DNA of 45,605 nucleotides from an uncultured Clostridia bacterium (GTDB lineage Bacteria; Bacillota; Clostridia; Christensenellales; CAG-917), in the NCBI GenBank assembly GCA_947589475.1, contig CANQBO010000017.1, positions 1 to 45,605 on the forward strand, given 5' to 3'. Below, one piece after another: positions 1-7,623 of the stretch. Within the stretch, counting starts at the first letter, position 1, and each line of letters starts with the position of its first letter. The notes beneath the pieces were generated by a model. That model made no database searches and had not been told where the DNA came from. It saw only the letters and a list, made by a program, of their open reading frames with translations. The position numbers were made by a program, and so were the translations under genes.

Positions 1-59
1 CGATATTTTACCCCCGTCTTCGGAGCGGTGAGATCTGACTAGAATACTGCGCCACCGAT

Positions 60-91
60 ATTATATTATACCAAAAGTACGAAAATGTCAA
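60..91 (-). promoter_or_regulatory. Leftward promoter for a gene or RNA beyond the left edge
   Basis: Read on the minus strand, TTGACA (86-91) is followed by overlapping TATAAT-like hexamers at 65-70 and 60-65 (spacers 15 and 20), with TAATAT at a spacer of 17. Transcription would run off the left edge. The first transcribed bases include CGGTG and CACCG arms that could pair, so the product may start with a structured leader or be an RNA gene. No start codon with a good ribosome binding site is visible before the edge. Confidence 0.5.
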
Positions 92-157
92 TCAAACCCG
101 CATATAATGTGGCGCGGATCAAAAAATTTCGGCAATCTAAATGAAAATAACAGATTT

Positions 158-2188
158 TCAGCTGTTTAGAGTGACTTTTTTAATATCGTCGACAAACTCT
201 CTAACCCTGCTTTCGCCCCGCCTTGTGAGCGCAAGCAACTCGACTAAAGAAAGCGATTTCAATACGCTCTCGCTGTATGCTTTCGCCTCTTTGAGCGCGC
301 GCGAATTTATCCTGAGACCAAACAGGGGCGAAAACTCAGTCCCGCTCTGTCTCGTGCCTATAAAGTCGCCGCCTCCGCGCATCTCGAAATCTATCTCGGC
401 AAGGTATCTGCCGTCGCCGCTCTTCTCCATCGCTTCGAGGCGCGTCAGCGCTTTTTGCGTGCAGGATGAGGATTGCAGATAACAATTCGCGTGAGAGCCG
501 TCTCTTCCTACTCGGCCACGCAACTGATGGAGCGAAGCAAGTCCGAAGCGATCCGCGCCGAGGATGAGTATCTCGCTCGCCTTCGTATCTATGCCGACTT
601 CAACGACGGTCGTAGCGACGAGCACCGATGTCTCGCCCGCCGCAAACGCTCTCATAGCCGCCTGTTTTTCCTCGTTTGACAACTTCCCGTGCAACACGGA
701 CGTCTTTATCCCCTCGAATTTTTTGCCGTATTGCTTGATAAAGCTCTCGATAGACATAAGTTCAAACCCCTCGGCGTCCGATATGGCGGGACATACGATA
801 AACGCCTGCTTGCCCTCTTTGCACGCTTTTATTATGGGATCGAGCGCGTCAGAGATGTCCTGCACTATATGCGTAGTTATGTTAGTTTCCGCCTCCGCGC
901 GCTTTTGAATGTACGAAATGTCTATATCATCATAAAAGGTGAGCGCCATCGAGCGCGGAATGGGCGTCGCCGTCATGGACAAAATGTCGACCGCGCCCTT
1001 ATTTTCAAGCATTTTGCGCTCGTTTACCCCGAATTTGTGCTGTTCGTCTATGATAACGAGCGAAAGATCCGCATATTTCACCCCTTCGCCGATGAGGGAT
1101 TGCGTGCCTATGACGCATGAGATATCTCCGCTTTTCAAGCCATAAATGACCTCGTCTCTGAGTCTCTTGGGAGTTGATGACGTGAGAAGCGCAAAATTGA
1201 TGCCCAGCTTGTCCGCTATAGGCGCAAAAGCGCGCGCATGTTGCACTGCAAGTATCTCCGTCGGAGCCATGAGCGCCGCTTGATGTCCGCCGAAAGCCGC
1301 CGCATACATCGCAAAAAACGCAACAGCCGTTTTTCCGCTCCCCACGTCTCCCGAAATAATTCGTGACATACACTCGTCGCTTGCAAGCGAGCAAAGTATG
1401 TCCTCCGCGGCTTGTCGCTGGCTTTGAGTAAGTGCAAAAGGAAGCGCATTTTCAAAATCAAGTATTCTAATTTTCGACATATTATAGAATATTTTTCTTG
1501 CTTCTACGGTAGATTTTGACAATTTTTTGTAAATAGAAAGTGCAATCGCGACGTCTATAGACGCAAGTTCGGACAGCGCTTCCTGCGCTTCTTCCATACT
1601 GTTTGGGCGATGCAGTTTTTCAAAACAGCGCGCTATGTCCTCGTTCACCGCCCCCATAGGTCCGCCGTACTTTGCCCCCTTTACGGAGTCGAGCGCCGCA
1701 TATACAATATTTTTGAAGGCGTTCTGCCCCATCACGCCCTTGAGCGGATATATAGTATAAACGCCGCTTGAAAGCTTGCCGAGTTTTTCAAGGCTTTCCG
1801 TTTGTGGATTGACTATGCTCAGTTCGCCTACCGCCGACGATACTTTTGTCAGCAAGCGATAACATTGTCCCACTTTAAAACTGTCGTGCAGATACGGAAT
1901 GTTGAAAAACGTCGCCTTGAAATACAGTCGTTTTTCCGTGCGCATATCTTTGAAGCTCACGCTGAAACTCCGTTTGCCTCTCGGCGATACACCTGATACG
2001 GCGGCGACTTGTCCTTCAAGCAACACAGTCTGCCCCGCCGCGGCATACTCTATGCTTGTAGGCTCTGACAAATCGAGATATTTGGAGGGCAGGAATGAAA
2101 AGAGCTCGAACACACTGCCGATGTCAAGCTCCTTAAGTTTTTTGAGAGTCGCCTCTCCCACTCCTTTTATCTCGCCGAGAGTAAGCAT
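158..2188 (-). CDS. recG: ATP-dependent DNA helicase RecG
   Basis: RecG is a monomeric superfamily 2 helicase that remodels stalled replication forks and branched recombination intermediates. Seen in the frame (numbering from a longer upstream start; subtract 24 for this start): wedge/OB-type N-terminal domain, Walker A GDVGSGKT near 280, the family-typical DEQHKFG near 381, TATPIPRS, VVEVGID near 528, QLRGRVGR near 555, and a C-terminal RGGGDFIGTRQSG. The length, 676 residues, is normal. The frame stays open upstream to 2260, but the ATG at 2186-2188 is preferred: it gives MLTLGEIKGVG, follows a GGGGG-type binding site, and lies 10 bp after the fakA stop. Last gene of yloU-fakA-recG. The short A/T-flanked hairpin just past the stop is at best a weak terminator. 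Confidence 0.96.
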   Translation of the reverse strand: MLTLGEIKGVGEATLKKLKELDIGSVFELFSFLPSKYLDLSEPTSIEYAAAGQTVLLEGQVAAVSGVSPRGKRSFSVSFKDMRTEKRLYFKATFFNIPYLHDSFKVGQCYRLLTKVSSAVGELSIVNPQTESLEKLGKLSSGVYTIYPLKGVMGQNAFKNIVYAALDSVKGAKYGGPMGAVNEDIARCFEKLHRPNSMEEAQEALSELASIDVAIALSIYKKLSKSTVEARKIFYNMSKIRILDFENALPFALTQSQRQAAEDILCSLASDECMSRIISGDVGSGKTAVAFFAMYAAAFGGHQAALMAPTEILAVQHARAFAPIADKLGINFALLTSSTPKRLRDEVIYGLKSGDISCVIGTQSLIGEGVKYADLSLVIIDEQHKFGVNERKMLENKGAVDILSMTATPIPRSMALTFYDDIDISYIQKRAEAETNITTHIVQDISDALDPIIKACKEGKQAFIVCPAISDAEGFELMSIESFIKQYGKKFEGIKTSVLHGKLSNEEKQAAMRAFAAGETSVLVATTVVEVGIDTKASEILILGADRFGLASLHQLRGRVGRDGSHANCYLQSSSCTQKALTRLEAMEKSGDGRYLAEIDFEMRGGGDFIGTRQSGTEFSPLFGLRINSRALKEAKAYSESVLKSLSLVELLALTRRGESRVREFVDDIKKVTLNS

Positions 2189-2198
2189 ATGTCCCCCG

Positions 2199-3854
2199 TC
2201 ACTCCGCTGAAAGAATGTAATAATAGTGCGGTTGTCCGCCGCTGTAGCACGCGATCTCAAGCTCGGGGAACAGCTCCGAGAGTTTGCACACCGCGTCGTC
2301 GGCTTCTCTTTCCGTCACGCGATCGCCGTAGTAAAGAGTGAGCATATCCTTGCCTTGCGCAAGTTTTTTGACGGTATGTTCAAGCGTAGCGATGAGAGAA
2401 TTGCTTTTTGCAACGATCTTTTTCCCGCAAATACCGATGATGTCGCCCTCTTTGACGGAAAATCCGTTCATCCTCGCGGAGCGTACGGCGTGCGTGATCT
2501 CCGCGCTTGAGATATTTTTGATCGCTTCAAGCATGTTGGCGTCGTTGACGTCGGAAGCTTCGTCCTCGTCGAATGCGAGCACCGCGGATATGCCCTCGGG
2601 CATCGTCGAGGTGGGAATTACGTGTACGTCCACTCTCGCGAGCGCTTTCGCCTGTTCCGCCGCAAGCACGATGTTGGAGTTGTTTGGAAGCACATACACA
2701 TGTTTTGCCTCGGCGCGATTTACGGCGGCAAGTATGTCGTCGACTGCGGGGTTCATTGTCTGCCCGCCTTCGACGATGATGTCGACGCCCAGATCTTCGA
2801 ATATTGCGGACATTCCGTCTCCCGAGCACACGGATATTATCGCGTATTCCTTCTTGTTTTCCTCGCCGACCTCTTTTTCCTCGGGGTGGAGCTTACGGTG
2901 CTGTTCCACCATATTTTCTATCTTTACACCGTCGAGTTCGCCGAGTTTGAGCGCCGCGTTTATCGCGCGGTCGGGATGATTTGTATGCACGTGCGTCTTT
3001 ACAAGATCGGTATCTCCTATGACAAGCACGCAGTCGCCTATCGTCGTGAGGTAGTCGCGGTAGCGGTCTATAGCAACGTCCGTGACCTCGTTTTTCAAAT
3101 GCGTGATGAAATATTCCGTGCAATATTGGAATGTTATATGTTCGTAATCGTTTTCAAAGGGATCCAGCCCCTTATCCTCGCTTTGAGGCATGTTTTCCGA
3201 CGTCAAGACAGCGCTCTCGCCGCTGAGCAGGACGAGATCCATACCCATGAGAGTGCGATACATGCCGTCGAAAACCGTCACAAGTCCTCTTCCGCCCGCG
3301 TCAACGACTCCCGCTTTTTTGAGCACGGGGAGCATGTCGGGGGTCTTTTGCAACACCGCCTCGCCCGCGTCTATTACGCGCTTAAAGAAGCTTGCCATAT
3401 CGAGGTGTCTCAAGCGCGAAGCGGCCTCCGCCTCTTCCGCCATAACTCTGACGACGGTGAGGATCGTGCCTTCCTTCGGCTTTGTGACCGCGCTGTATGC
3501 GATCTCCGCGCCCTTTCTCAAACAATTTGCGAGCGCCTTGGGGGTGAGTTCCGCCTTGCCGTCAAGCGCAACGGAAAAGCCTTTGAATATCTGTGAGGAA
3601 ATGACGCCCGAGTTGCCTCTTGCGCCTTTGAGCGCACCCTTTGAAAAGGCGAGCGCTATTTCGTCTATGAGGAGCGAGCGACAGGCGTTTGCCTCGCGCA
3701 GGGCGGATTGCAGAGTGAGAGACATGTTTGTGCCCGTATCGCCGTCGGGTACGGGGAAAACGTTGAGCGCGTCTATGGTGGCGCGATTTAGCTCCAGCTC
3801 CTTAACGCCCCCCGCAAGCATCTCCTTAAATTTGAGTCCGTCTATTTTGTTCAT
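2199..3854 (-). CDS. fakA: DAK2-domain fatty acid kinase subunit FakA (YloV family)
   Basis: FakA supplies the ATP-binding subunit that phosphorylates fatty acids held by a FakB (DegV-family) partner, giving acyl-phosphate for phospholipid synthesis. Seen: an N-terminal DhaL/DAK2 domain with PVPDGDTGTNM (about 34-44), the magnesium-nucleotide motif, and GARGNSGVISSQ (about 77-88); then the middle and C-terminal domains typical of the YloV family. Length 551 matches the family. The ATG at 3854 follows an AAAGGT binding site and lies 9 bp after the yloU stop, the usual yloU-yloV pairing. The partner fakB is not in the window. The function is assigned from family membership; older annotations say dihydroxyacetone kinase-like. 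Confidence 0.93.
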   Translation of the reverse strand: MNKIDGLKFKEMLAGGVKELELNRATIDALNVFPVPDGDTGTNMSLTLQSALREANACRSLLIDEIALAFSKGALKGARGNSGVISSQIFKGFSVALDGKAELTPKALANCLRKGAEIAYSAVTKPKEGTILTVVRVMAEEAEAASRLRHLDMASFFKRVIDAGEAVLQKTPDMLPVLKKAGVVDAGGRGLVTVFDGMYRTLMGMDLVLLSGESAVLTSENMPQSEDKGLDPFENDYEHITFQYCTEYFITHLKNEVTDVAIDRYRDYLTTIGDCVLVIGDTDLVKTHVHTNHPDRAINAALKLGELDGVKIENMVEQHRKLHPEEKEVGEENKKEYAIISVCSGDGMSAIFEDLGVDIIVEGGQTMNPAVDDILAAVNRAEAKHVYVLPNNSNIVLAAEQAKALARVDVHVIPTSTMPEGISAVLAFDEDEASDVNDANMLEAIKNISSAEITHAVRSARMNGFSVKEGDIIGICGKKIVAKSNSLIATLEHTVKKLAQGKDMLTLYYGDRVTEREADDAVCKLSELFPELEIACYSGGQPHYYYILSAE

Positions 3855-3863
3855 ATTGACCTT

Positions 3864-4214
3864 TTATACGCGGATGCCGACCACATTCACATGGACGCGC
3901 CTGACGCGCATGCCCGTGAATGTCTCAAGCGAAAACTTGACGGCATCCGAAAGCGATTTTTTTACAGCTTCGATATTGACTCCTACTTTCAAAACAACGT
4001 ACAATTCGATATAGATGAGGTTGTCGACGACCTGCACGACCACGCCTCTCCCGAAGCGGCTCTTCCCCAAAAGCAGATTAAAGCTATCGCTGAAACGGCG
4101 TGACACGAGATCTACCACGCCATAACACTCCAAAGCGGCTTGAGACGCCACGACTCTGACGACGTCCTCGCTGATGGAAATCTTTCCGAATTTGTTTGAT
4201 GTTGTAAGTGCCAT
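3864..4214 (-). CDS. yloU: Asp23/Gls24 family envelope stress protein (YloU)
   Basis: A 116-residue protein of the Asp23/Gls24 family, small cytoplasmic proteins that in Firmicutes associate with the membrane or envelope stress; the molecular role is not settled. Seen: the family start GKISISEDVVRVVASQAALECYGVV at 9-33 (key residues G9, I11, E16, E29, Y31, G32), two short beta-rich segments, and a conserved ending around MRVRRVHVNVVGIRV. It is first in a leftward operon with fakA and recG and divergent from rpmB, the standard Firmicute layout. The ATG at 4214 has no Shine-Dalgarno sequence, and the likely -10 lies only about 13-18 bases upstream, so the mRNA may have almost no leader. Confidence 0.88.
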   Translation of the reverse strand: MALTTSNKFGKISISEDVVRVVASQAALECYGVVDLVSRRFSDSFNLLLGKSRFGRGVVVQVVDNLIYIELYVVLKVGVNIEAVKKSLSDAVKFSLETFTGMRVRRVHVNVVGIRV

Positions 4215-4226
4215 ATCGATGATATA

Positions 4227-4255
4227 ATACTACAATAAATATGAAAATTTTGCAA
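4227..4255 (-). promoter_or_regulatory. Candidate promoter of yloU-fakA-recG
   Basis: On the minus strand TTGCAA (4250-4255) and TAGTAT (4227-4232) are 17 bases apart; a TATTAT overlaps at 4224-4229. Either choice puts the transcript start within a few bases of the yloU ATG. It lies back to back with the rpmB promoter. Confidence 0.45.
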
Positions 4256-4282
4256 CTAAATGCGAAATGTTGCTAAAATCAG

Positions 4283-4311
4283 TTGCCAAAGATTTTTTTA
4301 TTTGGTATTAT
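4283..4311 (+). promoter_or_regulatory. Promoter of rpmB
   Basis: TTGCCA (4283-4288), a spacer of 17, then TATTAT (4306-4311): a good housekeeping-sigma promoter ending 30 bases before the rpmB ATG. The spacer is A/T-rich. Confidence 0.75.
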
Positions 4312-4341
4312 AGTGGCGTTGTCAAATTAGGAGGTACAGTT

Positions 4342-4533
4342 ATGTCCAGAGTTTGTAGTGTTTGCGGAAAAGGCAGAATGAGCGGCAATGCAGTCAGCCA
4401 CAGCCATAGAAAGACAAGACGCAGTTGGGCGCCCAACGTGCAGAAAGTCAAGGTCAACACTCCTACGGGCGGCGTCACAGAGGTCTATGTTTGCACTCGT
4501 TGCCTGCGCGCGGGAAAAGTCGATCGTGCTTGA
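4342..4533 (+). CDS. rpmB: 50S ribosomal protein bL28
   Basis: A 63-residue protein of the large ribosomal subunit. Seen: MSRVCSVCGKG at the start, the L28 core with HSHRKTRRSW, and a second Cys pair CTRC near 52-55, so this is the zinc-binding form (two CxxC pairs) of bL28. The frame opens earlier at 4267, but the ATG at 4342 is certain: it has AGGAGG nine bases upstream and matches the family start. It has its own promoter and its own terminator and is the only plus-strand gene in the housekeeping block. Its place beside yloU-fakA is conserved in Firmicutes. Confidence 0.97.
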   Translation: MSRVCSVCGKGRMSGNAVSHSHRKTRRSWAPNVQKVKVNTPTGGVTEVYVCTRCLRAGKVDRA

Positions 4534-4556
4534 TGCGTCATACATGCAAAAAATTC

Positions 4557-4586
4557 GCTCCTCGGACGAGGGGCTTTATTTTTTAT
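4557..4586 (+). terminator. Rho-independent terminator of rpmB
   Basis: GCTCCTC and GAGGGGC (4557-4563 and 4568-4574) form a 7-bp stem with one G-T pair and a GGAC loop, followed by TTTATTTTTTATT. It starts 23 bases after the rpmB stop. Confidence 0.8.
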
Positions 4587-4771
4587 TCTTTCGGCAATGA
4601 GACCTCGAGTAAATTGATCGGACAATCCCACCTTTTTAATAAATATTTCTTGTTTAAAAACGCAATTTAAACTTAAGTGCGCGTTTTTCCCCGCTCTTGC
4701 GCAAATGCAAGTGCCTCGGGTTTTCTTTTGTTCTCCTTGAGCGGCGCCGAATAAGGCTGTGTTTCTTGTCG
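4587..4771. other. Intergenic stretch between the rpmB terminator and the next promoter
   Basis: No open frame with a ribosome binding site is seen here. It has an A/T-rich part (about 4635-4675) and an imperfect inverted pair around AAAACGC and GCGTTTTT (about 4657-4688). Nothing further can be supported. Confidence 0.4.
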
Positions 4772-4800
4772 TTGACATTTTCAAGACTCTATCTTATAAT
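4772..4800 (+). promoter_or_regulatory. Consensus housekeeping promoter of the secreted protein
   Basis: TTGACA (4772-4777), exactly 17 bases, then TATAAT (4795-4800): a perfect match to the sigma-70/sigma-A consensus. The expected transcript start is near 4807, about 33 bases before the GTG start. Such a strong site suggests high vegetative expression. Confidence 0.88.
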
Positions 4801-4839
4801 TTATTTACAAACAACGGTTTCGTACGCGCGAGGTGAAGA

Positions 4840-6582
4840 GTGAAAAGTCACGGACTCTCAAAAAAATCAAATATATTTTTTGCGCTCGCGGCAGTCGCGT
4901 CGGCGGCTTTGGTCCTCTTTTCCTTTGTGCTTACACTCGCCCCTACGCCCGCATATGCGAATTCCGCACAGAAATATTTTGAGGGCGTGGACGCGGCGGG
5001 CGCTATTATGCGCGAATACAGTCCTATCGTCGTCGAAAACGAAACGTTGACATTCGACATCGACGAATTTCCCCAAAACTATTACGATGACGAAGAAAAA
5101 TTTTCGACATACGGCGGCAAAGTGACCGCGGAATATACCTTTTTCAATCCGTCCGAGTATACGGTCACGTCAACGCTGTGCTTTCCTTTCGGCAAACCGC
5201 CCGCCTATGCGCCGAACTACCCTTTCTATTACGACGATCCGACGCACTTCGAGGACAAATATCCCGACGCCTATAGAGTCGCCGTGGGAGGCAACGAGGT
5301 GGAGGCGAAACTTCGTCATACATATTCGGCGCCCTATACGCCTTTCGACGTCGAGAGCGACTTGAGCAAGATCGTCGATAGCTATATTGAGGACGTTTTC
5401 TACACGCCCGACCTTCCCGTCGTCAAGTATACATATAAGGTCGAAGATTTTAAAAACGACAAAAGCGACTTCAACGTCTACGCGGCGTTTGAGATCGCGA
5501 ATATCGACGGCAACGCGCGGGTGTACTTCCCCGAAATGCTAAGCGTATATACGACCGAAAGCGTCTATAGAGTCGGCACTTGCGTCGATATAGGCAAAAT
5601 TTTCGACATTTACGTGTTCGGCGGGACATCGTCGAGCGATCTGCCAAAGTGGAAATTTTATGCAAACCTCGGTCTGAATGACGATGATGAGATAAGCGGA
5701 ATAATGAGCGCGCCCGAAGCGGAGACTATGACATTTGAAGAGTTTGCGCTTGCGGGACGCGGCGAAAACAGCAACGTGTCCAAAATTGATTGGTACAATG
5801 CGGTCATCACGCAACTTGTCGAGAAGCGCGGTCAAAGCAAGTGCCCCGCCGTCACGCTTGAGGGTCATGCGGATACGCTCGAGAAAAATCTTATGCGCTG
5901 GTACGAGTATGAGCTGACGTTCGCGCCCGGAGAGCGCGTCGTAAACAGCGTCACAGCGCCCATCTATCCCACTGTAATGGACAGCTTCGACCCGCCGAAA
6001 TATTGCTATACCTATCTGCTCTCCCCCGCAAAGACTTGGGACGAGTTCGGCAGGCTGGACATCAAGATAAACACGCCCTACTTTTTGCTTGACAGTTCGA
6101 CCTTTGCAAGCGGCTTTGAAAAGACGGACGACGGTTTTGAGTTGACGCTGGACGGGCTTCCAAACGGAGAGCTGACCTTCACCCTTTGCGCTTCAGAGCA
6201 CCCTAAGGAAGAAAGTTCTTCTATATTTATGACGTTTATTTATGTCATTCTGTTCATCCTGACCTTTTTAGGCGCTCTGCTTCCGCAAATAGGCGCTGCA
6301 AGCGGCATTATCCTCGCAATCCTCCTTATACGCCCCATACTTGACATAGCGGGAAGCATAATTACGCTCATCGTTTTGGGCATACGCGGCGCGATAAAGA
6401 AAAAACGCGACGGCGAACACGTCTCGCTCTCTACGCCTTGCGAGACTTCGGATGTACCTTGCGAGACACAATATGCCCAAGACGAAACATCGTGCGCGCA
6501 AGGCGAAACACAATACGCGCAAGGCGAAACTCCCGAGAGCGTCGACGGCGAGCCTGTATCCGAGGATGACGAAAACAAATAA
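4840..6582 (+). CDS. Secreted or membrane-anchored protein of unknown function
   Basis: I do not recognise the family. The 580-residue product starts at GTG (4840) behind AGGTGA. It has a signal peptide at 1-40 (KK at 8-9, hydrophobic 12-33, likely cleavage after AYA at 38-40), a large beta-rich extracytoplasmic part rich in Asp, Glu, Tyr and Phe (about 41-462), hydrophobic segments in 463-515, then the basic KKKR at 520-523 and a cytoplasmic tail. This is a type I layout with the bulk outside the cell. The tail has five 7-residue repeats (534-568). It sits between rpmB and spoVM, which are neighbours in Bacillus, so it appears to be an insertion into a conserved locus. It converges on spoVM with only two bases between the stop codons and no terminator between them. 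Confidence 0.85.
   Translation: MKSHGLSKKSNIFFALAAVASAALVLFSFVLTLAPTPAYANSAQKYFEGVDAAGAIMREYSPIVVENETLTFDIDEFPQNYYDDEEKFSTYGGKVTAEYTFFNPSEYTVTSTLCFPFGKPPAYAPNYPFYYDDPTHFEDKYPDAYRVAVGGNEVEAKLRHTYSAPYTPFDVESDLSKIVDSYIEDVFYTPDLPVVKYTYKVEDFKNDKSDFNVYAAFEIANIDGNARVYFPEMLSVYTTESVYRVGTCVDIGKIFDIYVFGGTSSSDLPKWKFYANLGLNDDDEISGIMSAPEAETMTFEEFALAGRGENSNVSKIDWYNAVITQLVEKRGQSKCPAVTLEGHADTLEKNLMRWYEYELTFAPGERVVNSVTAPIYPTVMDSFDPPKYCYTYLLSPAKTWDEFGRLDIKINTPYFLLDSSTFASGFEKTDDGFELTLDGLPNGELTFTLCASEHPKEESSSIFMTFIYVILFILTFLGALLPQIGAASGIILAILLIRPILDIAGSIITLIVLGIRGAIKKKRDGEHVSLSTPCETSDVPCETQYAQDETSCAQGETQYAQGETPESVDGEPVSEDDENK
6439..6543 (+). repeat. Five 21-bp tandem repeats in the tail of the secreted protein
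   Basis: In frame, residues 534-568 read as five heptads: CETSDVP, CETQYAQ, DETSCAQ, GETQYAQ, GETPESV. Glu-Thr is invariant at positions 2-3. The DNA units are imperfect copies of 21 bp, so copy number could change without a frameshift. Confidence 0.8.
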
Positions 6583-6584
6583 GC

Positions 6585-6659
6585 TTATTTCTTCTTCACG
6601 ATGAGCCTCAGCACGGCTTTGACTGCTTTGGGCGGATCTATGCAAATAATTTTTATCAT
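6585..6659 (-). CDS. spoVM: SpoVM-like spore coat anchoring peptide
   Basis: A 24-codon gene. In Bacillus, SpoVM is a 26-residue amphipathic helix made in the mother cell; it senses the convex forespore membrane, anchors SpoIVA and so starts coat assembly. Seen: ATG at 6657-6659 with a strong GGAGGG binding site six bases upstream, then K3, three hydrophobic residues, I7, Pro-Lys at 10-11, hydrophobics, R18 and a KKK end. Shifted by one residue this matches the Bacillus peptide pattern of K2, I6, P9-K10 and R17 followed by hydrophobics. Its place, between rpe and rpmB on the rpe strand, is that of Bacillus spoVM. A GTATACAAA just upstream resembles a sigma-E -10, but no clear -35 is seen. Identification rests on pattern plus synteny. 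Confidence 0.8.
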   Translation of the reverse strand: MIKIICIDPPKAVKAVLRLIVKKK

Positions 6660-6736
6660 AACTCCCTCCGATTTTTTGTATACAATATGAATGAGCGCAA
6701 ATTTTTGTGCGGAGCGAGATTAAATTTCGATAATGA

Positions 6737-6770
6737 GAAAATACCGACGCCCTGAGTTTGGCGTCGGTAT
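6737..6770 (-). terminator. Rho-independent terminator of rpe
   Basis: ATACCGACGCC (6741-6751) and GGCGTCGGTAT (6760-6770) form a perfect 11-bp stem with an 8-base loop. On the minus strand it is followed by TTTCTCATT, so it ends rpe transcription and separates spoVM from the upstream genes. Confidence 0.85.
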
Positions 6771-6796
6771 GACTAAATTGCCGCAAAATTGACCTA

Positions 6797-7462
6797 TCAA
6801 AGCGGGAGTTGCATGGAGAATATGGCGGCGGCGGGGTCCGATGACTTGAATACGGCGTTTCCCGCGACGAGCACCGTCGCGCCCGCGTCTTTGCACTGCG
6901 CCGCGTTTGATGGACATACTCCGCCGTCGAATTCGATGTCGAAAGTTATTCCTCTCTTTGAGGCTTCCGCTTTCAAAAATTCCGCTTTTTTCAGACATTC
7001 GGGCTTAAAACTCTGCCCTCCGAAACCTGCCTGCACCGTCATTATGACAAGTATGTCTATCTCGTCAAGATATGGCAATGCGATCTCCGCGGGCATATTC
7101 GCATTCACCGCAACTCCGCACTTCTTGCCCGCGTCGCGTATCTCGCCGAGAGCCTTATGCGCCGTCTCCTCGCTCTGACAAGCTTCGGGATGGAATGTGA
7201 CTATGTCCGCACCCGCCTCACAGAATTGTTCTACATATCTTTCGGGACGAATGATCATGAGGTGCGCGTCGAGCGGCAGATCCGTATGTCGATTCAGCGA
7301 CTTTACCATGGGCATTCCGAATGTGAGATTCGGCACATACACTCCGTCCATAACGTCGCAATGCACGATGTCCGCGCCCCAAACTTTTATGTCACACACG
7401 GCTTCAGCCATTTTGCAAAAGTCTGCCGAAAGTATTGACGGAGCAACTTTGATTTTTTTCAT
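6797..7462 (-). CDS. rpe: Ribulose-phosphate 3-epimerase
   Basis: Interconverts ribulose 5-phosphate and xylulose 5-phosphate in the pentose phosphate pathway. Seen: a TIM-barrel enzyme of 221 residues with APSILSADF near the start, HCDVMDGVYVPNLTFG (metal and catalytic His/Asp), DAHLMI, FHPEA, GFGGQSF (phosphate loop) and FDGGV near 178-182. Length and motifs are standard. The ATG at 7462 follows GAGGGG. It lies 161 bp after rsgA, with an inverted repeat in between, so it may be separately transcribed. The Bacillus neighbour thiN is absent. Confidence 0.96.
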   Translation of the reverse strand: MKKIKVAPSILSADFCKMAEAVCDIKVWGADIVHCDVMDGVYVPNLTFGMPMVKSLNRHTDLPLDAHLMIIRPERYVEQFCEAGADIVTFHPEACQSEETAHKALGEIRDAGKKCGVAVNANMPAEIALPYLDEIDILVIMTVQAGFGGQSFKPECLKKAEFLKAEASKRGITFDIEFDGGVCPSNAAQCKDAGATVLVAGNAVFKSSDPAAAIFSMQLPL

Positions 7463-7474
7463 ATTCCCCTCTCT

Positions 7475-7490
7475 TAACGCATTTGCGTTT
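7475..7490 (-). promoter_or_regulatory. Inverted repeat just upstream of the rpe ribosome binding site
   Basis: TTAACGCA-TT-TGCGTTTA is a near-perfect inverted repeat, ending about six bases from the rpe Shine-Dalgarno sequence. It could be an operator or a small RNA hairpin. No consensus promoter was found in the 161-bp rsgA-rpe gap, so its role is open. Confidence 0.35.
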
Positions 7491-7623
7491 ATTTCTTTAT
7501 TTGTTTACGCTAATATTGTTTGCACATTGTGCGCAGTGCGGAGATATTTGCTTTGCACGGCGCTTTTTTTATTAAGTTTCCCAAATGCGGCGCGCATGCG
7601 CAACATCTCGAGACTCATGCGCT

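Noticed and set aside
2622..3596. 324-codon plus-strand open frame
   Set aside because: Antisense to fakA, which is well supported by motifs and synteny.
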